Source: Mycolicibacterium sp. lyk4-40-TYG-92 (GTDB lineage Bacteria; Actinomycetota; Actinomycetes; Mycobacteriales; Mycobacteriaceae). Taken from it: 64,000 nt of DNA. Below, one piece after another: positions 30,797 to 37,708 of this stretch. Each line of letters starts with the position of its first letter. The first letter of the stretch is position 1. The position numbers and the translations under genes are program-made. Under the pieces are notes generated by a model that was given only the letters and a program-made list of their open reading frames with translations, did not search any database and was not told the origin of the DNA. The DNA lies in assembly GCF_030209435.1 (NCBI RefSeq), contig NZ_JARVRX010000001.1, forward strand, positions 310,001 through 374,000, written 5' to 3'.

Positions 30797-31632
30797 CACA
30801 CCGACGAGGCGGCTTTGAGGGCGTAGACGTCCGCTCTGAGGGCGGCCACCGCGTCGACCATCGTCAGGTTCTGGCCGGTGGCGTTCTGGCCGAGTTGCGG
30901 CCAGCCGTTCAGATTCGGCCCGCGCAACTGCGTCTGGATGTCCTGCACGATGGCGAGAATCTGATTGAGGGTCGCGGTGGTCGGGTCCGGCTGAGTCACG
31001 GTTCCTCCGTTGAGCAGTGAGATGAGTTGGTCGAGCGTCCCCTGGAAAGCGTTGCAGTCCACCGACAGATTCCCGATCACGGCCGCGTCGGTGAATTGCA
31101 GGATCTGCGGTGTGGCGCCGCCGTAGGGGAACCAGTAACGCTGATTGTCATTGCCTGGATAGAGGTTTGACGCGTAGCCGGTGCCGTTGACGTAGTTCGA
31201 TGCGATGAGGCCCGGTACCTGAGAGATGTCGGGCGAGCCGATCTGTTGCCAGTACCAGTGCGGGATGTACGACAGCGAGATGGTCACCCCGGCGGCATTG
31301 AAGGCGTTGACCACGGCCCAGAAGTTTTGGATGTCACCGGAATTCGCCTCGAAGTCCAGCATCGCATATTTGCCACCATTGTTGCTGAGCCACGTTTGCG
31401 CCTGCGCTGCCGGGCTGTTGGTGGTGACGTAGTGATAGCCGATATGGGGAAAGTGGTTGTCGCGGCACCACTGTGCGATCACCGGCCAGTACGGGTCCCG
31501 GTAATAGCTGCCCTCGGACACCTTCTGCTCGATCCAGGAGAAGCCCTGGCCGGGTAGCTGGGAGACGAAGGCGATGGCATCGGCAGCCGAGCGGAAGTTG
31601 TTGTTCGACGTGTCCGGTCCGTAGAGGGTCAC
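30796..31632 (-). CDS. Phage endolysin-like lysozyme (GH25-type fold)
   Basis: The product has 278 residues. The catalytic part (about 1-195) shows the GH25-like pattern YGPDTSNNNF at the start, HIGYHYVTTNS, the acidic YAMLDFEANSGD and SLSYIPHWYWQQIGSP. It would cleave the glycan of peptidoglycan. A short linker leads to a C-terminal segment with GWPQLGQNATGQNLTMVDAVAALRADV, a pattern I associate with mycobacteriophage lysins. There is no signal peptide or membrane segment. GTG 31632 overlaps the stop of the 63-residue ORF (GTGA), so the longer frame to 31725 is rejected. It is probably a domesticated phage gene; no other phage gene is nearby. Confidence 0.7.
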   Translation of the reverse strand: MTLYGPDTSNNNFRSAADAIAFVSQLPGQGFSWIEQKVSEGSYYRDPYWPVIAQWCRDNHFPHIGYHYVTTNSPAAQAQTWLSNNGGKYAMLDFEANSGDIQNFWAVVNAFNAAGVTISLSYIPHWYWQQIGSPDISQVPGLIASNYVNGTGYASNLYPGNDNQRYWFPYGGATPQILQFTDAAVIGNLSVDCNAFQGTLDQLISLLNGGTVTQPDPTTATLNQILAIVQDIQTQLRGPNLNGWPQLGQNATGQNLTMVDAVAALRADVYALKAASSV

Positions 31633-31820
31633 AGTACCGTCTCCGGATTCGCCGGCGTCCAGCTCGTCGTGCTCGCCAAAGCCTTTGTGTCGGTGCTGGA
31701 TCCGTCGTGCGACTGCACCGTCCACTGCAACCGGCCGTCGGCGTCGTGGGTTGCCGTGGCGATCGCGCCGGCTTGTTCATACACCTCGCCCAGTGTTTCG
31801 GGTTTGCCTGCGGTGTTCAT
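31629..31820 (-). CDS. 63-residue protein of unknown function upstream of the lysozyme
   Basis: The product has 63 residues, beginning MNTAGKPETLGEVYEQAG and ending SWTPANPETVL. It is acidic and Thr/Ser/Ala-rich, with a predicted beta-hairpin (IATATHDADGRLQWTVQSHDG). It has no membrane helix, so it is not a holin. GAGG lies about 10 bases before ATG 31820, and the stop overlaps the lysozyme GTG, which strongly suggests a coupled two-gene unit. Homology is unknown to me. It could be a structural or inhibitor partner of the lysozyme, but nothing in the sequence proves it. Confidence 0.6.
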   Translation of the reverse strand: MNTAGKPETLGEVYEQAGAIATATHDADGRLQWTVQSHDGSSTDTKALASTTSWTPANPETVL

Positions 31821-31944
31821 GCGAAATCCTCGCCTTCTGCCGTGGAGGCCTTGTCCCGCTTCGATTCTCGAGGTCCGACTCTTGTTGACTCTCGTTGTCG
31901 AAGGGCACTTTCCACGATAGCGCGATCTTCGCGGCCGGGGTCGG

Positions 31945-32406
31945 TCAGGCGTTCTCCAACTCGGCGATGACGATCTTCTTCTGCCGCATCATCGTCTGGA
32001 CCTGTTCGGGCCGGCCCAGTAGCTGATCCATCTTGGCCGGGATGATCTGCCAGCTGATCCCGAATCGATCCTTGCACCAACCGCATTGCTCGGATTCGGG
32101 CACGTGCGAAAGCTTGGACCAGTAGTGGTCGATCTCGTCCTGGTCGGCGCATTCGACGACGAACGAGATGGATTCGTTGAACGTGAACAGCGGTCGGCCG
32201 TCGAGGCAGACGAAATCGACACCGTTCAAACTGAATCGGCCGTTGAGCACCTTGCCCGACATGCCTTTGAAATGTTCATCGAGGGCCTCGTCCGGGTACT
32301 CCTCGACGGAGATGATCCGGGAGTCCGGAAACACCTCGACGTAATAGCTCATGGCCTCGCGGGCCTGGTCGTTGAACCAGAGACACGGCTGGATCGCGGT
32401 CGGCAT
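31945..32406 (-). CDS. VOC family protein (PhnB/3-dmu-9_3-mt type)
   Basis: This 153-residue protein is built from two beta-alpha-beta-beta-beta units of the glyoxalase/VOC fold. The opening IQPCLWFNDQAREAMSYYVEVFPDSRI, the central FSLNGVDFVCLDG and the closing CKDRFGISWQIIP are the pattern of the PF06983 group, often annotated PhnB-like. Function is unclear. It is the third gene of an ArsR-SRPBCC-VOC operon, a combination that recurs in actinobacteria. AAGGGGAA precedes ATG 32406. A gap of 36 bases separates it from the SRPBCC gene. Confidence 0.88.
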   Translation of the reverse strand: MPTAIQPCLWFNDQAREAMSYYVEVFPDSRIISVEEYPDEALDEHFKGMSGKVLNGRFSLNGVDFVCLDGRPLFTFNESISFVVECADQDEIDHYWSKLSHVPESEQCGWCKDRFGISWQIIPAKMDQLLGRPEQVQTMMRQKKIVIAELENA

Positions 32407-32442
32407 GTCGTTCCCCTTGTCTTTCAGTGGTTTTCGGTCCGG

Positions 32443-32928
32443 TCAGGCAGCCAGCAGCGCGTCGATCTGGCCGAGGGCGCCGGTCATGCCCTCGACCATG
32501 CCCATCGCGGTCACCTTCTCGAGCTGCTCGAGGTCGGTGAACCGGGTGACGATCGTCATCCGGGTGCCGGTGTCGATCGCGTCGAACGACACTTCCAGGC
32601 GCATGGTGGGCATCTCGGGGTCGGGCTCGCCGTCGGGCTGCGAGAAGCCGTCCTCGATGAGCAGCCGCGATGGTGCGTCGACCTCGAGCGTCGTCCACCA
32701 GCCCGGCGCCTTCTCGCCTTCGGGACCCGTCATGTGGTACCGCGACTGCCCGCTCGGGGTGAGCTCATGCCGGGTGAAGGTGGCCGGCCAGGTCGGCGGA
32801 CCCCACCAGCGTTCCAGCTGACGCGGGTCCTCCCACACCTGCCAGACCCGCGCCGGCGGCGCGGTGAACTCGGCCACGAAGGTCATGGTGAGGGCTTGCG
32901 GGTCGGCGGCGCTGCTGATCACCGTCAT
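32443..32928 (-). CDS. SRPBCC/AHSA1 domain protein
   Basis: This 161-residue single START-like fold has the signatures FVAEFTAPPARVWQVWEDPRQLERWWGPP near the start and LEVSFDAIDTGTRMTIVTRFTDLEQLEK near the end, typical of the activator-of-Hsp90 (AHSA1) group. Such proteins bind hydrophobic ligands; in ArsR-linked operons the role is not established. ATG 32928 overlaps the ArsR stop (ATGA), so both proteins are made together. Confidence 0.9.
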   Translation of the reverse strand: MTVISSAADPQALTMTFVAEFTAPPARVWQVWEDPRQLERWWGPPTWPATFTRHELTPSGQSRYHMTGPEGEKAPGWWTTLEVDAPSRLLIEDGFSQPDGEPDPEMPTMRLEVSFDAIDTGTRMTIVTRFTDLEQLEKVTAMGMVEGMTGALGQIDALLAA

Positions 32929-33329
32929 CGGTGGTCCTTTCGGTTGTGGGGTGTTGTGCTGCTTGATGTTTCGTGTGGCGGATAACCGTCTTCGGCGAGG
33001 ATCGCCTCGATGGACGCGGCACGGTCGTGCCAGAGTGCCGCGTACCGCTCCAGGAGCACGCCCGCACGATGCAGGGTTTCGGGCACCGCACGCACGAGTT
33101 GTTCCCGGCCGCGGCGCTCTTTATGCACCAGCGCCGCTCCGGCCAGTACCGCGACGTGTTTCTGCACCGCGGCGAAGCTCATGTCGTAGCCACGTGCGAG
33201 CGCGCTCACCGACTGGTCGCTGCGCATCGTGCGGGCGACGATGTCGCGGCGGGTGGCGTCCGCCAATGCGTGGAAGATCCGGTCGATCTCCGCATCGGTG
33301 AACGCCTCGGGGAAAGTATCTACAACCAT
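32925..33329 (-). CDS. ArsR family repressor (SRPBCC-linked type)
   Basis: This 134-residue winged helix protein has IDRIFHALADATRRDIVARTM, then SVSALARGYDMSFAAVQKHVAVLAGAALV as the recognition region, then HKERRGREQLVRAVPE as the wing. The cysteine metal motifs of classical ArsR sensors are missing, so it is probably not a metal sensor but an autorepressor like SdpR. A perfect 11-2-11 palindrome covers its start codon, predicting strong autoregulation of the whole operon. Confidence 0.92.
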   Translation of the reverse strand: MVVDTFPEAFTDAEIDRIFHALADATRRDIVARTMRSDQSVSALARGYDMSFAAVQKHVAVLAGAALVHKERRGREQLVRAVPETLHRAGVLLERYAALWHDRAASIEAILAEDGYPPHETSSSTTPHNRKDHR

Positions 33330-33341
33330 TTGGTTGTAGAT
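33318..33341. promoter_or_regulatory. ArsR-type operator overlapping the repressor's start codon
   Basis: ATCTACAACCA (33318-33328), TT, TGGTTGTAGAT (33331-33341) is a perfect palindrome with ACAACC/GGTTGT cores. The ArsR ATG (33329-33327) lies inside it, and TAATCT 8 bases upstream is a likely -10. Binding would block RNA polymerase at the start site. Confidence 0.8.
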
Positions 33342-33398
33342 TAGGCGGGGCGGATCGCGGCGTCAAGGGCGAGTTGCGTCGAAAGTGCACTGTGACCT

Positions 33399-33459
33399 GT
33401 TGACCCTGTATCTATGGCGCATTTGCGCGAGTAGGTTGCGCCCTCACTACAGGCTCAAC
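33399..33459. repeat. 61-bp hairpin repeat, copy 1
   Basis: It begins GTTGACCCTGTA and ends TACAGGCTCAAC, an 11-of-12 terminal inverted repeat. An inner GCGCA-TT-TGCGC hairpin lies near the middle. It is about 73 percent identical to copy 2. The gap 33342-33680 holds no gene. Confidence 0.7.
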
Positions 33460-33480
33460 CCGGGATCGGCGTGCAGACCG

Positions 33481-33541
33481 GTTGATCCTGTACCTAGGGC
33501 GTACTTGTGCAAGTAGGTGTCGCCGTGGACGCAGGATCAAC
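33481..33541. repeat. 61-bp hairpin repeat, copy 2
   Basis: It starts exactly 82 bases after copy 1 and has the same length. The ends GTTGATCCTG / CAGGATCAAC pair perfectly, with the changed base matched on the other arm. The inner hairpin is TACTTG-TG-CAAGTA. Confidence 0.7.
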
Positions 33542-33563
33542 TTGAATCGGCGGCTCGACCTCG

Positions 33564-33599
33564 CTGACCCTGAACTCAGGGCACAAGGGTTCGGTCAGG
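33564..33599. repeat. Degenerate partial copy of the hairpin repeat
   Basis: CTGACCCTGAACTCAGGGC matches the first third of copies 1 and 2, and the end is closed by GGTCAG. It spaces at about 83 bases from copy 2, close to the distance between copies 1 and 2. Confidence 0.5.
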
Positions 33600-33680
33600 T
33601 CACCTCGACAGTGGGCGATATGGCCGCGAATTCGCCGAGATGAAGGCCATTTCCCGCACTCTTGGCGCGGGACCCGACAA

Positions 33681-35273
33681 CTACTCCCGGTTGAGCGCAG
33701 CTTCTTCCAGGTCCAGGCCGTGCAGCACCGACCGCAGCACCTCGTCGTCGATGTTTCCGGCATCGCGTTCGGCGATGTATGTCTCGCGCTCGGCCGCCAG
33801 CATCTCCAGCCGCAGCCGGCGCATGGCCGCTGCCGGGCTTTCGCCGATGTCTTCGTCACTGCGCCCGAGCCGTTCCCACACCGCGTTGCGGCGCCGGTCG
33901 TTCCAGCTCTGCAGTACCTCGCCGACGTGTTGCTGGGCGCTGGAATCGCTACTGCGCGCCAGCAATTCGTCGAGCCGGTCGGCCGCCGCCTGCGCCGCGC
34001 GACTCGAGGCCGCGGCCTGCTCGAGAGCATCCTGGTGGGCCTCGGCCTCGCTGCGCACGTCCAGCGTGCGGATCAGCCACGGCAGCGTCAGGCCGTGCAA
34101 CAGCAGCGTCCCGACCACCACGACGAACGTCAGGAACACCAGCTGCGGCCGGCCCGGGAAGGGCTCGCCGGCCAGCGTCGTGATCGGCACACCGAACGCC
34201 GCGGCCAGTGACACGACGCCGCGCATACCCGCCCAGGCGACGATGAAGACCTGCGCAGGGGTCGGCGTGGGTTCGCGCTTCCGGATGCCGCGGAACAGCA
34301 TCCGCGGCGTGTAGGCCATGACGTACACCCAGACGATGCGGACCGCGATCACCGTCGCCAGCACCGCGGCCGACGCCACGGCCAGGGTGACGGCGCGGAT
34401 GCCGGTCAGCTCGTCGATGACCGTCGGCAGCTGCAGCCCGATCATCAGGAACGCGAAGGACTCCAGCACCAGCTGGATCGACTTCCACACCGCGTCGTCC
34501 TGCAGCCGGGTGGCGTACGACGCCCGCGTCGCGCGTTGTCCGAGCAACAGCGCGGCGACCACCACCGCGATCACGCCGGAGCCGTGCGCCTCCTCGGCCA
34601 GCCAGTAGATGAAATACGGTGCGACGAGCCCGATGGCGCTCTCCACCAGCGGGTCGTCCAGCCAGGTCCGGATGAACTCGATGAGCCACCCGATCAGCCC
34701 GCCGATCACGACTCCGCCCACCGCGGCGAGCGCGAACGTGCCCAGCGCGCCCTGCCACGTCGCCGCCGCGCCGATGGCAGCGGCCAGCGCGACCTTGTAC
34801 GCGGTCAGCGCCGTGGCGTCGTTCAGCAGGCTCTCGCCGCCCAGCAGCGTCATGATCTGGCGCGGCAACCCCAGGCGCCGGCCGATGGCTGCCGCGGATA
34901 CTGCGTCGGGCGGCGCGACGATGGCGCCCAGGGTGAGGGCCGCGGCGACCGTCAGCTCCGGGACGGTGTGAAACGCGACGAACCCGACGACGAGCGTCGT
35001 GGCCAGTGGCAGCCCGACCGCGAGCAGCCCGATGGGACGGACGTTCTTGCGCAGGGCCAGATAGCTGCTCTCCAGCCCGGCCGACCACAACAGCGGCGGC
35101 AGCACGACGAACATGACCAACTGCGGCTGCATCTCGATGGCCGGCACCCCGGGGATCAGCCCGACGGCCAGTCCGGCGACGACGAGTCCCAGTGGCGCGG
35201 AGACGTCATATCGGCGGGCCAGTGCCGCCAACAACACCGAGGCCACCAGCACTGCCAGCAGTGGGGCACCCAT
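33681..35273 (-). CDS. Na+/H+ antiporter (CPA1 family)
   Basis: The product has 530 residues: about 12 membrane helices over residues 1-400, then a cytosolic helical tail of about 130 residues. Family motifs are FVVLPPLLWSAGLESS, TLGAIVAPPDAVSAAAIGRRLGLP with the Asp of the ion site, LLGGESLLNDATALTAYKVAL with the conserved ND pair, and WAGMRGVVSLAAAFGVPI. It exchanges Na+ (or K+) for H+ in pH and salt balance at the inner membrane. ATG 35273 is preceded by TTTGAGGAC and GAGGAGG. It stands alone, divergent from the UBP zinc-finger gene. Confidence 0.92.
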   Translation of the reverse strand: MGAPLLAVLVASVLLAALARRYDVSAPLGLVVAGLAVGLIPGVPAIEMQPQLVMFVVLPPLLWSAGLESSYLALRKNVRPIGLLAVGLPLATTLVVGFVAFHTVPELTVAAALTLGAIVAPPDAVSAAAIGRRLGLPRQIMTLLGGESLLNDATALTAYKVALAAAIGAAATWQGALGTFALAAVGGVVIGGLIGWLIEFIRTWLDDPLVESAIGLVAPYFIYWLAEEAHGSGVIAVVVAALLLGQRATRASYATRLQDDAVWKSIQLVLESFAFLMIGLQLPTVIDELTGIRAVTLAVASAAVLATVIAVRIVWVYVMAYTPRMLFRGIRKREPTPTPAQVFIVAWAGMRGVVSLAAAFGVPITTLAGEPFPGRPQLVFLTFVVVVGTLLLHGLTLPWLIRTLDVRSEAEAHQDALEQAAASSRAAQAAADRLDELLARSSDSSAQQHVGEVLQSWNDRRRNAVWERLGRSDEDIGESPAAAMRRLRLEMLAAERETYIAERDAGNIDDEVLRSVLHGLDLEEAALNRE

Positions 35274-35316
35274 GTCCTCAAACCTCCTCGATCAGCCGGC
35301 CCTATCCTTGTTCAAC

Positions 35317-35640
35317 ATGCTGGGGAAATGGATGCAGTCACGGGCAACGCGTCCGCGTGAAGATAATTCCCCGACCACCTGCACGCACCTCGCCGACGCT
35401 GTCGGCCAAGTTGAACCGGAGCCGCAGACGCCCGGGCGCTGTGGTGACTGTGCGGCACTTGGGGAGGATACGTGGGCGCACCTTCGAATGTGTCTGACCT
35501 GCGGACAGGTCAGCTGTTGTGATTCGAGTCCGCACCAACACGCCAACGAGCATTACCGTCGCACCGGTCATCCCGTGATGCGCTCGGTCGAGCCGGGGGA
35601 GAGCTGGCGGTGGTGCTACGTCGACATCAAGTTGGGTTGA
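35317..35640 (+). CDS. UBP-type zinc finger protein
   Basis: The product has 107 residues. After a short polar start, a ZnF-UBP domain covers about 20-100, with Cys/His ligands in CTHLADAV, GRCGDCAALG, HLRMCLTCGQVSCCD and HQHANEHYRRTGHPV, followed by the WRWCYVD strand. In eukaryotes this fold binds ubiquitin C-termini; bacterial copies have no defined ligand. The start is ATG 35317, with TATCCT 8 bases upstream. It precedes the PurT-like gene but the repeat element at 35657-35676 separates them. Confidence 0.85.
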   Translation: MLGKWMQSRATRPREDNSPTTCTHLADAVGQVEPEPQTPGRCGDCAALGEDTWAHLRMCLTCGQVSCCDSSPHQHANEHYRRTGHPVMRSVEPGESWRWCYVDIKLG

Positions 35641-35656
35641 CGGGAGAGTGGCCGAC

Positions 35657-35676
35657 GGGGCGAGCGAGCGACGGGG
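35657..35676. repeat. Single GCGAGCGAGCGACGGGG element
   Basis: It is the same element as the pair at 27587-27642, one base shorter. Its 3' end runs into GGGGGAGG (35673-35680), which serves as the ribosome site of the next gene. Confidence 0.7.
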
Positions 35677-35688
35677 GAGGTTGGTGAC

Positions 35689-36822
35689 TTGGTAGACCGG
35701 ACAACGGTTCTGGTGCTCGGCACCGGTGAGCTGAGCAGTGAACTGGTGCTGTCCTTCCAACGGCTGGGGACGCGCGCGACCGCGGTGCCCACGCCGACCG
35801 GCGGGGAGGCGTTGCGGACCCTGATCGACCGGCTCTCCCCACAGGTGGTGGTCGTCCAGTCCCCGGCAGCCGATCTCGGCGCCGACGTCGTGCAGGCGTT
35901 GGCCGGGCTCGACGAGGTCGCGGTGTTCCCGACGCCGGGTGCCCTGCGGCTCGCGTCCGATCGCGAGGCGCTGCGCACCCTGGCCGCCGACGAGCTGGGG
36001 CTGCCGACGACGCCGTTCTGGTTCGCCGGGTCGGCCGACGAGCTCACCGCGGTGGCCGAGCACGCGGGCCTGCCTTTGACGATCGTGCCGGTGACACATG
36101 CCGCCGGCGCGGGTGCGGGCCGGTCGGTGCTGTCGCGTCTCGAGGACGTCGACGTTGCGTGGCACCGCGCGGTGGCCGCGGGCGGTGATCGGGTGATGGC
36201 CGAGACGGCCATCGATGTGGTCGCCGAGTTCACCATGCTGACGGTGCGGACACAGGGCCAGGCGGGTCCGGTGGTGCAGTTCTGCGAGCCGATCGGTCAT
36301 CGCCACGAGACCGGCGGCCCGCTGGAGTTGTGGCAGCCGCATCTGTTGTCGGAGTCGGCGCTGGACGCGGCGCGCTCGATTGCCGCCCGGATCGCGGGCA
36401 AGCTCGGCGGCACGGGGCTGTTCACGGTCGATCTGCTGCTCGGCGCCGACCCGGAGTCGGGGGTCGAGGAGGTGTATTTCGCGACGGTCCATCCGATGCT
36501 GACCGGCGCCGGCTTCGTCACCACACGCTCGCAGCGGCTGTCGCAGTTCGACCTGCACGCGCGGGCGATCCTCGGGCTGCCGGTCGACACCATCATGATC
36601 TCGCCGGCCGCCGGGGAGGTCAGCCGCCCGTCGCCGGACCGGGCTGCGCTCGTGCGCGCCCTGCCGGATGCGCTGGCCATCGCCGAGAGCGACGTGCGGC
36701 TCTCCGGTGAGGTGTGCGTGGCATTGGCGACGGCGCCGGACGTCGTGCGGGCACGGGACCGTGCGCATCAGGTGGCCGCTGTGCTCAACCAGTCGGCGGC
36801 GACCAATCAGGCAGGGACGTGA
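35689..36822 (+). CDS. PurT-like ATP-grasp protein with lost catalytic residues
   Basis: This 377-residue protein is clearly homologous to formate-dependent GAR transformylase PurT: GTGELSSELVLSFQRLG (11-27), PTPGALRLASDREALRTLAADELGLPT (81-107), FCEPIGHRHETGG (198-210) and ALGLPV-like ILGLPV (294-299). However, the family's VVKPVMSSSGKGQS is TIVPVTHAAGAGAGRS (131-146), without the ATP-contacting Lys. The metal-binding Glu pair of E. coli PurT appears as D248 and T266, and the SPRPHDTG stretch reads HPMLTGAG. ATP-grasp catalysis therefore looks lost. TTG 35689 has a strong GGGGGAGG site. Its position is that of purT (Rv0389). Confidence 0.8.
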   Translation: MVDRTTVLVLGTGELSSELVLSFQRLGTRATAVPTPTGGEALRTLIDRLSPQVVVVQSPAADLGADVVQALAGLDEVAVFPTPGALRLASDREALRTLAADELGLPTTPFWFAGSADELTAVAEHAGLPLTIVPVTHAAGAGAGRSVLSRLEDVDVAWHRAVAAGGDRVMAETAIDVVAEFTMLTVRTQGQAGPVVQFCEPIGHRHETGGPLELWQPHLLSESALDAARSIAARIAGKLGGTGLFTVDLLLGADPESGVEEVYFATVHPMLTGAGFVTTRSQRLSQFDLHARAILGLPVDTIMISPAAGEVSRPSPDRAALVRALPDALAIAESDVRLSGEVCVALATAPDVVRARDRAHQVAAVLNQSAATNQAGT

Positions 36823-36824
36823 CC

Positions 36825-37274
36825 ATGACCGAATCGGAATCGCACCCGCGGCAGACGCTGGGCCCGTTCCTGGCCGCGCTGGCGGTGATTGTGGTCCTCG
36901 TGGTCATAATTGCCGTCCTGAACGCCATCGGGGTGTTCGGCCGGAATGATCCGACGCCCGAGCAGTTGGTACGTACTGCGGTCGTCGGCCAGAACGACGG
37001 GCTGCAGCGCAAGGACTACGCGCGCTTTTCGTCCTATACCTGCAAGGCGCAGGCCGGTACCGAAGCCGATGTGCTTGCCAAGCAAGAGGATTCGGCGGCC
37101 AAGAACGGACAGCGTTACGTCGACGAGGTGCGCGACATCAAATTCGACGGTCAGAAGGCCACCGCCGTGCTGATGTACCACTTCGACAAGACACCGGACC
37201 AGAAGCCCACGGCGCCCGTGGTGCTGGTGAACGAGGACGGCGCATGGAAGGTGTGCTCGCCGGTCCCGAGCTAG
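36825..37274 (+). CDS. Small membrane-anchored protein (DUF4878/NTF2-like)
   Basis: The product has 149 residues: a short polar N-terminus, one transmembrane helix (about 15-37, FLAALAVIVVLVVIIAVLNAIGV) and an extracytoplasmic domain (PEQLVRTAVVGQNDGLQRKDYARFSSYTC ... EDGAWKVCSPVPS) with two cysteines, resembling NTF2/lumazine-like DUF4878 proteins. The start is ATG 36825; GTG 36819, which overlaps the previous stop, is an equally good option. Function unknown. It is co-transcribed with the PurT-like gene and the rhodanese. Confidence 0.78.
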   Translation: MTESESHPRQTLGPFLAALAVIVVLVVIIAVLNAIGVFGRNDPTPEQLVRTAVVGQNDGLQRKDYARFSSYTCKAQAGTEADVLAKQEDSAAKNGQRYVDEVRDIKFDGQKATAVLMYHFDKTPDQKPTAPVVLVNEDGAWKVCSPVPS

Positions 37275-37294
37275 TTTGTGACAGACTCGCATCC

Positions 37295-37708
37295 GTGAGC
37301 TACGCGGGAGATATCACGCCGCAGCAGGCCTGGGATCTGCTGAGCGAGAACCCCGAGGCGGTGCTTGTCGACTGCCGGACCGACGCCGAATGGCGCTGGG
37401 TGGGCGTGCCCGACATCTCCAGCCTCGGACGTGACGTTGTGTACATCGAGTGGGTGTCGAATGACGGCAAGCGGAACACCGGTTTCGTCGACGACCTGCT
37501 GGCTGCGGGCGTGACGCCCGGCGAGCGGCCGGTGGTGTTCCTCTGTCGCTCGGGTAATCGTTCGATCGGTGCCGCCGAGGCGGCGACCGCGGCGGGCATC
37601 GGCCCGTCGTACAACGTGCTCGACGGTTTCGAGGGGCATCTCGACGAGCAGGGTCATCGCGGTGGCAGCGGCTGGCGCGCCATCGGGCTGCCGTGGGTGC
37701 AGTCGTGA
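37295..37708 (+). CDS. Rhodanese-like sulfurtransferase
   Basis: The product has 137 residues, a single rhodanese domain with the active-site loop FLCRSGNRS (cysteine about residue 88) and the earlier AVLVDCRTDAEW. Such domains carry a persulfide sulfur. Placement immediately before metZ, with a GTGA overlap, links it to sulfur transfer into homocysteine synthesis. GTG 37295 gives the usual length; the frame start at 37244 lies within the previous gene. The M. tuberculosis equivalent is Rv0390 (from memory). Confidence 0.88.
   Translation: MSYAGDITPQQAWDLLSENPEAVLVDCRTDAEWRWVGVPDISSLGRDVVYIEWVSNDGKRNTGFVDDLLAAGVTPGERPVVFLCRSGNRSIGAAEAATAAGIGPSYNVLDGFEGHLDEQGHRGGSGWRAIGLPWVQS

Noticed and set aside
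30796..31820. Toxin-antitoxin module
   Set aside because: The first protein has a lysozyme-like fold and no known antitoxin DNA-binding motif is in the 63-residue partner; a cell-wall enzyme pair is a simpler reading.
33399..33599. CRISPR array
   Set aside because: Only two full imperfect copies, repeat length 61, spacers of 21-22 bases, no cas genes nearby.
30796..33700. Complete prophage
   Set aside because: Only one phage-like gene; no integrase, capsid, terminase, tail or attachment repeats were seen.
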